A DNA stretch of 47,052 nt from Megamonas hypermegale_A (GTDB lineage Bacteria; Bacillota; Negativicutes; Selenomonadales; Selenomonadaceae), in NCBI RefSeq assembly GCF_030371585.1, contig NZ_JAUDCE010000016.1, one strand, 5' to 3'. Numbering within the stretch: the first letter of the stretch is position 1; each line of letters starts with the position of its first letter. Positions 1 through 9,268 of the stretch are shown here, in pieces. The notes beneath the pieces were generated by a model. That model ran no database searches. It was not told where the DNA came from and saw nothing but the letters and a program-made list of their open reading frames with translations. The position numbers and the translations under genes were made by a program.

Positions 1-82
1 AAAACTATTTTTTATTTCTAACGTTTAAAAACTCGCTTACGCTCAAACATTTAAACTAAAAACAGAAATAAAAAATAGTTTT
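1..82. repeat. Perfect 19-bp inverted repeat
   Basis: Bases 1-19 and 64-82 are exact reverse complements and enclose a 44-base AT-rich loop. The arms end in A/T runs, so the structure could act as a bidirectional terminator or be the end of a small palindromic repeat element. The gene to its left is outside the window, so its role cannot be decided. Confidence 0.6.
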
Positions 83-344
83 CTTAATAGCTAAAGCTAC
101 CATGAAAATCTTCAACGCAGACAAAAATTTATCCTGGCTAGCAAAATACAGTGCCAACAGCTCAATTTTTAATCCCCACCGAGAATTAGAAGGCACGAGC
201 CAAATTCCAAACGTTTCGAGCCATTGTACCGCTTATATTTATCAAAGAGCCACGAAGGCTCGCCCAGTGCAGCGAAAGCGAAACGTTCAACAAAGTTTCT
301 TTTTGGTTCGTTTTTCTTTGCATCAAAGAAAAATGAACACTCCT
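83..344. repeat. Intergenic region with REP-like hairpins downstream of dnaE
   Basis: No convincing gene is seen here. A 91-residue frame at 102-377 overlaps the dnaE end and looks spurious. A hairpin at 306-338 has 15-bp arms with one mismatch and a 3-base loop. It sits just after the dnaE stop but has no T-run on the dnaE strand, so it looks more like an extragenic palindrome than a classical terminator. A wider pair, AACGTTTCG near 203 and CGAAACGTT near 280, encloses a smaller GAGCC/GGCTC hairpin. Confidence 0.45.
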
Positions 345-3300
345 CTATCTTTGCTTAATAGAGTTTTTTCCCAGTAATTTTTGCAAAGCTTTAAAAGCCT
401 TGTTACTTCCGTCTATCCAAAATTCGCGGTTGCCTTTTATCATTTTCTTTGTGCCGAGAAAATACATGTATACAGGGCAGTTTCCGGCGTATTCGTACAG
501 TGTTTCTTTCAGCTTGAGAAAGTTCTCCGGCGTTTCCTGTTCCGGTTTTAATACAAGACAGAATTCCGGCACGTATTCTTCCATGCCGATGACTTTATCG
601 ACGATTATTTTCGTTTCGTCGTCGATATGGTTCACTCTGCCGCGCACGACGACCGGTATATCCGGCACCAGATAGTTAATATTTTCATAGAAGCTTTTTG
701 GGAAAACGGTCCCTTCCACCACTCCGGCGAAATCCTCCACTTCCAGAAAGCACATCATATCGCCTTTTTTCGTCGTCACGCGCTTTGCTTTGCGCACAAT
801 TCCGGCAAAGGTCACGTATTTTCCTTCCTGCTGCTCCGGCAGCTGCTCGATTTTATACAGATGTTCGATTTTATTCCTGTATTCCTCCAGCGGGTGTCCG
901 GTGATATAAAAGCCGGTGATTTCCTTTTCCATGTTCAAAAGCTCCATTTTCGGGAACTCGTCTATTTTCGGCATGTCGATTTTGTCCAGCGGATTTTCTT
1001 CTTCCAGAAAACCGCCGAATAAATCCATCTGACCGCTGGCGATGTCTTTCTGGCGGCGCGAGCCCCAATCCATTGCCTGGTCCAGAACGGCCAGATACTG
1101 TGCGCGATTATAGCCGAGCGAATCGAATGCACCGCATTTTATGAGATTTTCCAACGAACGCTTGTTAATGCAGCGACTGCTCACACGGGCGCAGAAATCC
1201 TCCAGTGATTTAAACGGGCCGTCCGCTTCGCGTATTTTTACAATCGTTTTCAGTGCCGCTTCGCCGACACTCTTGACTGCCGCCATGCCGAAGCGGATAC
1301 TGCCGCCGTCAACTGTGAAGCTGTCGCGGCTGGCGTTAATGTCCGGCGGCAGTATCTGTATGCCCATATGCTTGCACAGCTCGATGTATTCGCCGATTTT
1401 CGTACTCGTCATAAGGCTTGTCAAAATCGCCGCCATAAATTCCTGCGGATAATGCGCTTTCAGATACGCCGTGCGCCACGATACGAGCGCATAAGCGGCA
1501 CTGTGCGATTTATTGAAGCCGTAATCGGCAAAATTGAGCAACAGGTCGAATATCGTATTGGCCAATTTTTCATCAATGCCGTTTTCCTTCGTGCCCTGCA
1601 AAAAATTCTCTTTCTGCGACATCAAGACGTCATGCTTTTTCTTGCCCATAGCGCGGCGCAAAATATCCGCCTGTCCGAGCGTGAAACCGGCCAGCACCTG
1701 TACAATCTGCATTACCTGTTCCTGATACAGAATAACGCCAAACGTTTCTTTCAAAATCGGCTCCAATGCCGGGTGCATATACGTTACTTTCTTTCTGCCG
1801 TGACGGCCGTTGATGAAGTCGGTAACCATGCCGCTGCCGAGCGGTCCCGGGCGGTACAGCGCCATCACCGGAATTAAATCGGCGAAGTCGTGCGGCTGCA
1901 AGTCCTTGACGAGCGTCGTCATGCCCGCCGACTCCATCTGAAACACCGCGCCTGTTTCGCCGCGGCAAAGCATTGCCGCTGTCTTTTCGTCTGCCAGCGG
2001 AATTTTATCCAAATCAACGATTATGCCGCGGTTATTTTTGATGTTTTCCAGCGTATCGGCGATTACGGTCAGCGTCCTAAGCCCGAGAAAGTCCATTTTG
2101 AGTAGCCCCAGCTCTTCCACGCAGTCTTTGTCGTACTGCGTAACGAACGTTCCTTCGGAAAGCTGTATCGGCACATAATCGGTAACCGGCTCTTTGGAAA
2201 TAACGACACCGGCGGCGTGCGTGGACGAATGGCGCGGCATGCCTTCGATATCGCGCGCATAATCGATAAGGCGGCGCACCTGCATATTCTCCTGATAAAA
2301 TTCCCTAAGCTCCGCCGAGTCTTTCAGCGCCTTGTCGAGCGTAATTCCCAACTCCTGCGGTACGAGTTTGGCAATTTTATCCACTTCGCCATAGCTCATG
2401 TTCATCACGCGCCCCACATCGCGAATAGCGCCTTTCGCCGCCATTGTACCGAATGTTATAATCTGCGCCACATGGTCGTCACCGTAACGGCGTTTTACGT
2501 ATTCGATAACTTCATCGCGGCGGATATAGCAAAAATCGATATCAATATCCGGCATCGTTACGCGCTCCGGATTTAAAAAGCGTTCAAAGAGCAGATTGTA
2601 TTTTAAAGGGTCGATATCAGTAATGCCCAAAATGTACGCTACGATACTGCCTGCCGCCGAGCCGCGCCCCGGCCCTACAGCTATATTCTGGCTGCGGGCG
2701 AAGTTTATAAAATCCCAGACAATGAGGAAATAACTGTCGTAACCCATGCGGTGAATTATCGACAGTTCGTATTCCAGCCGCTGCTGTATCTCTTCTGTAA
2801 TCTCGCTGTAGCGATTGCCGATTTTTTCTTCGCACAATTTGCGCAGATACTGCTCATCCGTCATACCCTCCGGCAGCGGGAAGTTCGGCAAATGCAGATG
2901 ACCGAATTCAAATTCCACATTGCACCGCTCGGCTATCTCCAATGTGTTCGTTATCGCCTGCGGCACAGCGGCGAACAAGTCCGCCATTTCCCGTCCCGAT
3001 TTCAGATAAAAATCGTCATTGTTGAATTTCATGCGGTCTTTATCGTCGAGCGTCCTGCCCGTCTGGATGCACAACAGCACATCATGAAACGTGCTGTCCT
3101 CTCTTTTTATATAGTGGATATCGTTCGTCGCCACCAGTTTTACGCCGTATTTCTGCGCCAGTTTTATCAGACCAGCGTTGGCTTTCGCTTCTTCCGGAAT
3201 TTGGTGGTTCTGTATTTCCAGAAAGAAATTGTCCCTGCCGAAAATCTCCGCGTATTCCTGCACCAGTTTTTCCGCCCGCTCCATATTGTCGCGGATAATC

Positions 3301-3794
3301 GCCTGCGGTATTTCACCGGCGATACAGCTGCTCAGGCAGATAATCCCCTCATGATACCGGCGCAGCAGTTCTTTATCCACACGCGGCTTGTAATACATTC
3401 CTTCGATATTGGCGAGCGATACGAGTTTTATCAAATTCTGATAACCTGTATTGTTTTCCGCCAGCAAAATCAAATGGTAATAGCGCGTGCCTTCTACTTC
3501 AAAATTATCAAAACGCGATTTCGGCGCCAGATAAACCTCACAGCCGATAATCGGTTTTATGCCCTGTTTCTTCGCTTCCTTATAGAAAGCAATCGTCCCG
3601 TACATAGTGCCGTGGTCGGTGATGGCCAGCGATTTCATGCCCAGTTCCTTTGCATAGCTGACGAGTTTTTTCACCCGGCTCGCTCCGTCCAGCAGACTGT
3701 ATTCCGTATGCACATGCAGATGCACGAAATCGACTGCACCGTCATCTATTTTTTTTTCATTTTCTTTCATTAAATCAAAATTAGAATTATCCAT
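345..3794 (-). CDS. dnaE: DNA polymerase III subunit alpha
   Basis: Replicative DNA polymerase catalytic subunit. At 1149 residues it has the normal DnaE length. The N-terminal PHP domain begins with HVHTEYS (about residues 27-33) and contains DHGTMYG. The polymerase core has GPGRGSAAGS and the metal-binding PDIDIDF near residue 414, followed by HSSTHAAGVV. A C-terminal OB domain contains KYVTFAGIVRKAK. The start at 3794 is preceded by GAGGGAAGTGAGG. It is transcribed alone, away from the rightward gene set that follows. It lacks the exonuclease insertion of PolC, so it is the DnaE type. Ordinary chromosomal gene. Confidence 0.97.
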   Translation of the reverse strand: MDNSNFDLMKENEKKIDDGAVDFVHLHVHTEYSLLDGASRVKKLVSYAKELGMKSLAITDHGTMYGTIAFYKEAKKQGIKPIIGCEVYLAPKSRFDNFEVEGTRYYHLILLAENNTGYQNLIKLVSLANIEGMYYKPRVDKELLRRYHEGIICLSSCIAGEIPQAIIRDNMERAEKLVQEYAEIFGRDNFFLEIQNHQIPEEAKANAGLIKLAQKYGVKLVATNDIHYIKREDSTFHDVLLCIQTGRTLDDKDRMKFNNDDFYLKSGREMADLFAAVPQAITNTLEIAERCNVEFEFGHLHLPNFPLPEGMTDEQYLRKLCEEKIGNRYSEITEEIQQRLEYELSIIHRMGYDSYFLIVWDFINFARSQNIAVGPGRGSAAGSIVAYILGITDIDPLKYNLLFERFLNPERVTMPDIDIDFCYIRRDEVIEYVKRRYGDDHVAQIITFGTMAAKGAIRDVGRVMNMSYGEVDKIAKLVPQELGITLDKALKDSAELREFYQENMQVRRLIDYARDIEGMPRHSSTHAAGVVISKEPVTDYVPIQLSEGTFVTQYDKDCVEELGLLKMDFLGLRTLTVIADTLENIKNNRGIIVDLDKIPLADEKTAAMLCRGETGAVFQMESAGMTTLVKDLQPHDFADLIPVMALYRPGPLGSGMVTDFINGRHGRKKVTYMHPALEPILKETFGVILYQEQVMQIVQVLAGFTLGQADILRRAMGKKKHDVLMSQKENFLQGTKENGIDEKLANTIFDLLLNFADYGFNKSHSAAYALVSWRTAYLKAHYPQEFMAAILTSLMTSTKIGEYIELCKHMGIQILPPDINASRDSFTVDGGSIRFGMAAVKSVGEAALKTIVKIREADGPFKSLEDFCARVSSRCINKRSLENLIKCGAFDSLGYNRAQYLAVLDQAMDWGSRRQKDIASGQMDLFGGFLEEENPLDKIDMPKIDEFPKMELLNMEKEITGFYITGHPLEEYRNKIEHLYKIEQLPEQQEGKYVTFAGIVRKAKRVTTKKGDMMCFLEVEDFAGVVEGTVFPKSFYENINYLVPDIPVVVRGRVNHIDDETKIIVDKVIGMEEYVPEFCLVLKPEQETPENFLKLKETLYEYAGNCPVYMYFLGTKKMIKGNREFWIDGSNKAFKALQKLLGKNSIKQR

Positions 3795-3880
3795 TATGTC
3801 CTCACTTCCCTCTGTTATCTTATCGTTTTTTCATTAAAACTATTGTAACAATTTAAGGCGCATTTGTCATTGCTGTTTCT

Positions 3881-3909
3881 TTTACTTAAATAGACAAAAA
3901 TGGTATAAT
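3881..3909 (+). promoter_or_regulatory. Sigma-A-like promoter for the DUF5713 gene
   Basis: TTTACT at 3881-3886, a 17-base spacer and TATAAT at 3904-3909. The transcript would begin just before the large palindrome that forms its 5' leader. Confidence 0.5.
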
Positions 3910-3924
3910 AGCGATTAGTATTTA

Positions 3925-4079
3925 CATCATTATATTTGTTATGCTAGTCGATTTTCCAAAGCAGTATAATAGTTTATATTTGTTCGATGTTGTCACTTAA
4001 CCTCACTAAATATAAACTATTATACTGCTGATTACAGACTAGATGTTTTACTAGCACAACGGATAACAACATTATATAT
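3925..4079. repeat. Large intergenic palindrome, GCAGTATAA family, copy 1
   Basis: Arms 3960-3981 and 4008-4029 are a perfect 22-bp inverted repeat with a 26-base loop. Outside them, TGCTAGT (about 3951) and ACTAGCA (about 4051), and then further matching sequence, extend an imperfect palindrome to roughly 150 bases. The arm tips read GCAGTATAAT, as in the palindrome at 6440-6535. It lies in the leader of the next gene. It could be a miniature palindromic element or an RNA regulatory structure. Confidence 0.65.
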
Positions 4080-4099
4080 GGAGGACGTTTTTTTCTTAA

Positions 4100-4429
4100 A
4101 TGGACAAATTTGACGACCAGTATTTATTATTGGAGCAATTATACGACGACAGCTTTTATCCCGATTTTCTGGTGGACAAGATAAAATACCTCTTGGAGGA
4201 TTTTATCAACTATCTGGAAACCTCGCCCCAGAAGCAGTCGGAAATCGAAGATAAAATTTATGAATTGGTACACAGCGTCAATAATTTTCAATACGAATTT
4301 CTCGACAACGAAAGCGAATTTGACAATCTGGCGCGCGAATGTCTGATACGCGACATTGAATACATTCTGCAATGGTTTCATTTTCCCATCAATGTAGAAG
4401 AAGTTCTTGCCCAAAGAGAATGGGAATAA
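4100..4429 (+). CDS. DUF5713 family protein
   Basis: A 109-residue acidic, helical protein with no signal peptide or membrane segment. The pattern of an early YDDSFYP segment, a DKIKYLLEDF helix and a later YELVHSVNNFQYEF helix fits the DUF5713 family of unknown function; this assignment is from memory of the family. GGAGG lies about 15 bases before the ATG. It sits alone between a large palindrome and the U32 peptidase gene. No function can be given. Confidence 0.75.
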   Translation: MDKFDDQYLLLEQLYDDSFYPDFLVDKIKYLLEDFINYLETSPQKQSEIEDKIYELVHSVNNFQYEFLDNESEFDNLARECLIRDIEYILQWFHFPINVEEVLAQREWE

Positions 4430-4507
4430 ACTCTTTCAAATTCAAAATCAATTTTATTTATGCTATACTATAATCCGTATTAGTATTTTAAATTGGAGGA
4501 TTGTTTA

Positions 4508-6439
4508 ATGTTATTAACCAAAAAGTCTGTTGAACTGCTCGCACCTGCCGGCAACTGGGAAACGTTCGTTGCCGCCATCGATGCCGGAGCCGATGCCGTT
4601 TATCTGGGCGGCAAGCACTTCAATATGCGCATGCTCAAATCAGACGCCAACTTCGACAATGAAACACTGAAAAAAGCAGTGGAATACGCTCACGCTCACA
4701 ATGCCCTGCTGTATATAACCATCAATAATCTCATCAGCGATGACGAACTGCCGGAGCTGGTGGAATACCTTAAATTCCTGAACGAAATTCAGCCGGATGC
4801 CATTTTAATCCAGGATTTGGCTGTGGCGCAGATTGTTAAGAAATTTGAACTCAATCTGACGATGCACGCATCCATCATGATGAATTCGCACAACAATGCA
4901 GCCATCGCCAAATTAAAGGAATACAATATCCGCCGCGTCGTTGTCAGCCGTGAAATGTCCTTGAAGGAACTGAGCGAACTGAAAGCGGCCGACCCTGATT
5001 TTGAACTGGAATATTTCGTGCACGGCGACATGTGCATCTGCGAAAGCGGTCAGTGCATTCATTCCGGCGTACTGTTTGCCAACAGCAGCAACCGCGGCCG
5101 CTGTATGAAAGCCTGCCGCTGGCCGTACAAAATCATGGACGAAGCCACGGGACAAATCCTGCCGACGAAAAATGACGGCGACTATGTTCTTGCCTTAAAA
5201 GATATGTGCATGTTCCGCAATATTCCCGACTTAATTCAGGCGGGCGTCTACTCCTTCAAAATCGAAGGCCGTATGCGCAGTGCCGATTTCGTCGCCAATA
5301 TCGTAAGCATTTACCGCCGCGCCATCGACGCTTACGTTGCCGACCCGGCGGGATACCGTATCAATGAAGACGACTGGAAAAATCTTTTTGATAACCGCGT
5401 GCGCGATTACTCCACCTGCTTTGCTATGGACAAACCGGACAATCAGGCTATCGGCTACAGCGGCAAACGCGAACCGCGCTTTTTCAGCTATGCCGCCAAA
5501 GAAGCCGATTTGCAGTGCGACTGGCTTGAAGCTGAAGCGCCGATTAAAACGGATGATGACAATGCAAAAAAACCGAAGCTCATCGTCAAGGCTGCCACCC
5601 TTGCCCACGCCCGTCAAGCACTTGAAAACGGTGCCGATATCCTCATTGTCGGCGGTGAAGTGTACCGTCCGAACAAGCCGTGGACTTTAGCGCAAATTGA
5701 AACTATTCTCGACGAAGCCCATGCACAAAACGTCAGCGTAATCGTAAATACGCCGCGCACCACCCTGAAAGACCAGTGCGGCGAACTGGAACAACTCTGC
5801 CGCGACCTCAACGAAATCCAGCCGGACGGCATCATGGCGGGCAATCTCGGCGCAGCCGCCATCATTTACGACAAAACGGCTCTGCCTGTTTTTGCCGACC
5901 ACAGCTTCAACCTGTTCAATCACGTGGCGACGCAGTTTATGCAGGAAAACGGCATTTCCGGCGCTACGGCTTCCTACGAGCTGCCGTATCCGCAGGTGCG
6001 CACTTTAGTTGAAAACAGCAGCCTGCCGATTGCCGTAACGGTGCACGGCAATGTGGAAGCCATGATTAGTGACAGCAACATCCCGGCGATGAACCTCGAT
6101 TACAATCCGCTCGTAAATCCTGATTTCAACGACCGCCATTTTGCGCTGGTCGATACAGTCGGCGGCAAACATTCCATGCGCATGGACCAGATTGGACGGC
6201 TGCATATCCTGTTCACGCATGATTTGTGCCTTCTGCCGTACATCGAAAAATTGCAGGGCGCTGCCGCTTGGCGTATTGAAGCGCAGGACTACACACCGGA
6301 ATACACTGGTCTGTTGACGAAAACATATCGCGCCGTTCTCGACGGAACGCTTGATAAAAACGAAGCGCTCGAAAAAGTGCAGGCGGCTGCTCCTCGTCCT
6401 CTCGGCATCGGCGTTTACCGCCACAAAAACTCCTATTAA
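4508..6439 (+). CDS. U32 family peptidase / RNA-modification-type protein
   Basis: About 643 residues. The N-terminal half is a typical U32 domain: VELLAPAGNWETF at the start, then DAVYLGGKHFNMR, a FVHGDMCICESGQC cysteine segment and GRCMKACRWPY. U32 proteins include collagenase-like enzymes and the tRNA or rRNA hydroxylation factors TrhP and RlhA, whose conserved cysteines bind an iron-sulphur cluster. The C-terminal half resembles a second barrel (GADILIVGG, DGIMAGNLGAA, VTVHGNVEAMIS), so this is the long two-domain form. ATG at 4508 follows TTGGAGGATTG; an upstream TTG at 4493 lies inside that ribosome site and is rejected. Confidence 0.9.
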   Translation: MLLTKKSVELLAPAGNWETFVAAIDAGADAVYLGGKHFNMRMLKSDANFDNETLKKAVEYAHAHNALLYITINNLISDDELPELVEYLKFLNEIQPDAILIQDLAVAQIVKKFELNLTMHASIMMNSHNNAAIAKLKEYNIRRVVVSREMSLKELSELKAADPDFELEYFVHGDMCICESGQCIHSGVLFANSSNRGRCMKACRWPYKIMDEATGQILPTKNDGDYVLALKDMCMFRNIPDLIQAGVYSFKIEGRMRSADFVANIVSIYRRAIDAYVADPAGYRINEDDWKNLFDNRVRDYSTCFAMDKPDNQAIGYSGKREPRFFSYAAKEADLQCDWLEAEAPIKTDDDNAKKPKLIVKAATLAHARQALENGADILIVGGEVYRPNKPWTLAQIETILDEAHAQNVSVIVNTPRTTLKDQCGELEQLCRDLNEIQPDGIMAGNLGAAAIIYDKTALPVFADHSFNLFNHVATQFMQENGISGATASYELPYPQVRTLVENSSLPIAVTVHGNVEAMISDSNIPAMNLDYNPLVNPDFNDRHFALVDTVGGKHSMRMDQIGRLHILFTHDLCLLPYIEKLQGAAAWRIEAQDYTPEYTGLLTKTYRAVLDGTLDKNEALEKVQAAAPRPLGIGVYRHKNSY

Positions 6440-6535
6440 TCTGTTGTTTTAGTGAAATATCCAGTCGTTAGCCGGCAGTATAATATTTTATACTGCTTTA
6501 AGAAATCAACTAATGCAACAGATTTATTAATACAA
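6440..6535. repeat. Intergenic palindrome, GCAGTATAA family, copy 2
   Basis: The centre near 6475-6497 reads GCAGTATAA-TATTT-TATACTGC. Outer arms containing ATCTGTTG (about 6438) and CAACAGAT (about 6517), with TTAG/CTAA inside them, form a palindrome of about 95 bases. The core motif matches the arms of copy 1. It lies between two co-directional genes and may also slow transcription. Confidence 0.55.
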
Positions 6536-6558
6536 TAAAATGAAAGGAAGTCTTGTTT

Positions 6559-7848
6559 ATGGCTGAATATCTTGGCCCTGAAAAATGTCTGGAAAAAAAG
6601 AAAAAATACATCATGCCGTGTCTCGGTCATTTCTTCACCAACCCGCCGCAGTTCGTCAAAGGTTCCATGCAGTACCTTTATGACCATGCGGGCAAAAAAT
6701 ATCTCGACTGCTTCGCCGGCGTATCCGTTATCAACTGCGGCCACTGCAATCCGGAAATCACCGACAAAGTGGCAAAACAGGTGCAGACGCTTCAGCATGT
6801 CTGCAACATTTACTTAACAGAAGATATTTACAATCTTGCCGAAAAACTGGCTCAGGTTACGCCGGGCCGCCTGCAAAAATCCTTCTTCTGCTCCACTGGT
6901 ACGGAAGCAAATGAAGGCGCTCTGCTGCTCGCTAACATCTACAACGGCAAAAGCGAAATTCTCGCACTCCGAAACGGTCTGCACGGCAGAACGAAACTCA
7001 CCATGAACGTAACCGGTATCGGCATGTGGCGCACCGACCCGAACCCTGTCGGCGGCATTCACTTCGCTCCGAACCCGTACTGCTACCGCTGCCCGCTCGG
7101 CAAAAAATTCCCGGAATGCGACTACGCCTGCGCCAACGCTGTTGAAGACATCCTCAGCTACGCAACATCTGGTCAGGTTTCCGCTATGATTTGCGAAGCC
7201 ATTCAAGGCAACGCCGGTATCGTCGTTCCGCCGCAAGGCTATTTCAAACGCCTGAAGGAAATTCTGGAAAAACACGATATCTTGCTCATCATCGACGAAG
7301 TGCAGACAGGTTTTGCCCGCACCGGCAAAATGTTTGCTATTGAAAATTTCGATGTCGAACCGGATATCATGACAATGGCCAAAGCGCTCGGCAACGGCGC
7401 GCCTATCAGCTGCTTCATCTCCCGTGCCGAAATCGCCGACACCTACACTCGTCCGGGGGCTTCCACACTCGGCGGAAATCCGGTATCTTCCACAGCCGGT
7501 CTTGCCGTACTCGAATACATTGAAAAACACAATCTCATAGAAAACGCCCGTCTGCGCGGCGAGCAGCTCCGCAAGGGTCTTTGTGAACTCCAGAAAAAAT
7601 ATCCCGTTATCGGCGACGTGCGCGGCTTAGGCTTAATGACCGGTGCCGAACTCGTAAATCCGGACAAATCACCAGCACCGGAAAAAGTCGATTTCGTCGT
7701 GGAAACAATGAAAGACCGCGGCTTCCTCATCGGCAAAAACGGTATTGCCCGCAACGTGCTCGCATTCCAGCCGCCGCTAATCATCACGGAAGAAAATATC
7801 AACGACCTGCTCAACAACCTCGGCGATGTTCTGGCGCTACTCAAATAA
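6559..7848 (+). CDS. Class-III pyridoxal-phosphate aminotransferase
   Basis: 429 residues, normal for the ornithine/acetylornithine/AGXT2-type fold class. Visible motifs are CSTGTEANEGAL (phosphate-binding region), HGRTKLTMNVTG, IIDEVQTGFARTG with the cofactor-binding Asp, and TMAKALGNGAPIS, whose Lys should form the Schiff base. GASTLGGNPVSS closes the active site. The substrate cannot be fixed from sequence; an alanine-glyoxylate or omega-aminotransferase role is possible. ATG at 6559 follows AAAGGAAG; the TTG six bases upstream is less likely. Confidence 0.88.
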   Translation: MAEYLGPEKCLEKKKKYIMPCLGHFFTNPPQFVKGSMQYLYDHAGKKYLDCFAGVSVINCGHCNPEITDKVAKQVQTLQHVCNIYLTEDIYNLAEKLAQVTPGRLQKSFFCSTGTEANEGALLLANIYNGKSEILALRNGLHGRTKLTMNVTGIGMWRTDPNPVGGIHFAPNPYCYRCPLGKKFPECDYACANAVEDILSYATSGQVSAMICEAIQGNAGIVVPPQGYFKRLKEILEKHDILLIIDEVQTGFARTGKMFAIENFDVEPDIMTMAKALGNGAPISCFISRAEIADTYTRPGASTLGGNPVSSTAGLAVLEYIEKHNLIENARLRGEQLRKGLCELQKKYPVIGDVRGLGLMTGAELVNPDKSPAPEKVDFVVETMKDRGFLIGKNGIARNVLAFQPPLIITEENINDLLNNLGDVLALLK

Positions 7849-7876
7849 AAAATTCTGTATTTAAGAAGGTGAAGTT

Positions 7877-8368
7877 ATGGACTTACTGCATGAACTCACA
7901 CTGTCCATGATAAAATATTATCAGGGCGACCCGAAACGCATTCAGCATTTCATCAAAGTACACAGCTTCGCCCACTTAATCGGCACAGCTGAAAAACTGG
8001 ATGACGAAACACTATTCATTCTGGAAACAGCCGCTCTGACGCATGATATCGGTATTAAACCGGCTGAGCTCAAATTTAACAGCTGCGGCGGCAAACTGCA
8101 GGAACAGGAAGGACCTATGCCCGCCAAAATCATGCTGGCCGATTTAGGCTTTGCCCCGAATGTCATTGAACGCGTGTGCTATCTCATTGCCCACCATCAC
8201 ACTTATGACAAAATCGACGGCAAAGACTACCAAATTCTTGTAGAAGCCGATTTTCTCGTAAACCTGTACGAGGACAGTCTGCCGGAAAAAGCTGTTCGAA
8301 CAGCTTTAAATCGCATTTTTAAAACGGAAACCGGCATCTCTTTATGTAAAACCATATTTAATCTTTAA
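7877..8368 (+). CDS. HD-domain phosphohydrolase-like protein
   Basis: 163 residues. The HD metal-binding pattern is visible as H-I-K-V-H-S-F-A-H near residue 27, TAALTHDIGIKP near 52 and YLIAHHHTYDKIDG near 110. HD proteins hydrolyse phosphate esters of nucleotides or related compounds; the substrate here is unknown. It follows the aminotransferase gene by 28 bases with AAGAAGGTGAAG as ribosome site, so the two are probably co-transcribed and end at the terminator just downstream. Confidence 0.85.
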   Translation: MDLLHELTLSMIKYYQGDPKRIQHFIKVHSFAHLIGTAEKLDDETLFILETAALTHDIGIKPAELKFNSCGGKLQEQEGPMPAKIMLADLGFAPNVIERVCYLIAHHHTYDKIDGKDYQILVEADFLVNLYEDSLPEKAVRTALNRIFKTETGISLCKTIFNL

Positions 8369-8369
8369 A

Positions 8370-8415
8370 CAAAAATGTTGGAGTAGAAAAATCATTCTGC
8401 TCCAACATTTTTTAT
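8370..8415 (+). terminator. Rho-independent terminator after the HD gene
   Basis: AAATGTTGGAG pairs with CTCCAACATTTTTT across a short loop, and the second arm runs into T residues. It lies two bases after the HD-gene stop. Confidence 0.85.
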
Positions 8416-8444
8416 TGCCGATTTATGTATCTCTCTTATCTCAT

Positions 8445-8473
8445 AAAAAAGACCGCTATAAAAGCGGTCTTGT
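8445..8473 (-). terminator. Terminator of the hicB gene
   Basis: On the minus strand AAGACCGC, a short loop and GCGGTCTTTTTT directly follow the hicB stop at 8475. Confidence 0.85.
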
Positions 8474-8474
8474 G

Positions 8475-8897
8475 TCAGGAGTGATTTTCAACGCCCAGTT
8501 CTTTCATCAAGGCGTTTTGCAATATATTGGAGAAATTAATATTTTTTTCCAAAGCTAAATTATTAAGCCAAGCCGGAATGGATAAAGTTTTCTTCACGGC
8601 TTTTTTATCGTACAATTTGCGATAAGCAATGGTATCTGCGCTAATTAAAGATACAAAAGATTTTTCATCACATTTAATATTTTGCGGATTGGAAGGAGTA
8701 GGAATATCTTGTTTTGTATCTTCTAAACTACAGAGCATTAAATTCAATGCGTCTTCCGCCATTGAATATGCTTCATCTAACGTTTCACCATCCGTAAAGC
8801 AACCGGATATATCTGGAAATTCGACTAAATATATACCGTTAGGATAATTTTTATCCGTCATATCCAAAGTGAAAATCGCAGGATAAAGATATTTCAT
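8475..8897 (-). CDS. Orphan HicB family antitoxin
   Basis: 140 residues. The N-terminal half is the HicB RNase-H-like fold (YLVEFPDISGCFTDGETLDEAYSMAEDAL). The C-terminal half is a ribbon-helix-helix or short HTH segment (LSIPAWLNNLALEKNINFSNILQNAL). HicB normally neutralises the HicA mRNA interferase and represses its own operon. No hicA frame is visible within 160 bases on either side. A strong ribosome site, AGGAGGGATT, remains in the leader at about 8962, where a hicA start would be expected, so loss of the toxin is plausible. The protein may now act only as a DNA-binding regulator. Confidence 0.85.
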   Translation of the reverse strand: MKYLYPAIFTLDMTDKNYPNGIYLVEFPDISGCFTDGETLDEAYSMAEDALNLMLCSLEDTKQDIPTPSNPQNIKCDEKSFVSLISADTIAYRKLYDKKAVKKTLSIPAWLNNLALEKNINFSNILQNALMKELGVENHS

Positions 8898-8979
8898 AAA
8901 TATCTCCCTCTTTCTTTATATCATCTTTATACTTCAGTCAGGATAGAAGCGGACTTATAAATCCCTCCTGACATATACA

Positions 8980-9008
8980 ATAATATACGTAAAATGACGT
9001 ATTGTCAA
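8980..9008 (-). promoter_or_regulatory. hicB promoter with operator in the spacer
   Basis: On the minus strand TTGACA (9003-9008), a 17-base spacer and TATTAT (8980-8985). ATACGT and ACGTAT form an inverted repeat that occupies the spacer, the position expected for HicB autorepression. Confidence 0.75.
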
Positions 9009-9051
9009 TCTTTATCTTGAAATGAATTATGTCATTGAGTGCGACACTAAA

Positions 9052-9129
9052 AAAATAAAGGCTATGCGCAATTAGCCTTCGTCTGGATTGATTTCCAAAT
9101 GTGCTAATCCCGCATAGCCTTTTATTTAC
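9052..9129 (-). terminator. Long hairpin terminator of the BI-1 gene
   Basis: Arms of about 15 bp (AATAAAGGCTATGCG and its complement), with an inner ATTAGC/GCTAAT pair, lie just after the BI-1 stop codon. The minus-strand copy ends in TTTATTTTTTT. Confidence 0.75.
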
Positions 9130-9133
9130 TGGA

Positions 9134-9268
9134 TTAATCGTCGCCGCCGAACATGGCAAGTATCATCTGAATGAGTCTCAAGATTTCAATGTAGAGCCAT
9201 ACGAGCGTTAATAATAATCCGAATGCGCAAAAATATTCCATGTATTTAATATGCTGTATCTGTAATGC
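9134..9268 (-). pseudogene. 3' fragment of a Bax inhibitor-1/YccA family gene
   Basis: The last 35 codons from ATG 9241 encode a hydrophobic segment, FGLLLTLVWLYIEILRLI, ending FGGDD. This is the typical last membrane helix and tail of YccA/BI-1 membrane proteins. Upstream the frame runs only about nine more codons, no longer family-like, to a TAA at 9269-9271. No promoter or ribosome site is seen. The rest of the gene is expected at the far side of the prophage, beyond the window. The fragment therefore marks the integration site in the 3' end of this gene. Confidence 0.7.

Noticed and set aside
102..377. 91-codon plus-strand frame
   Set aside because: Runs through palindromic repeats into the end of dnaE and has no ribosome site or family pattern.
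2751..3773. 340-codon plus-strand frame
   Set aside because: Wholly antisense to the clear dnaE gene, with an amino-acid mix typical of a shadow frame.
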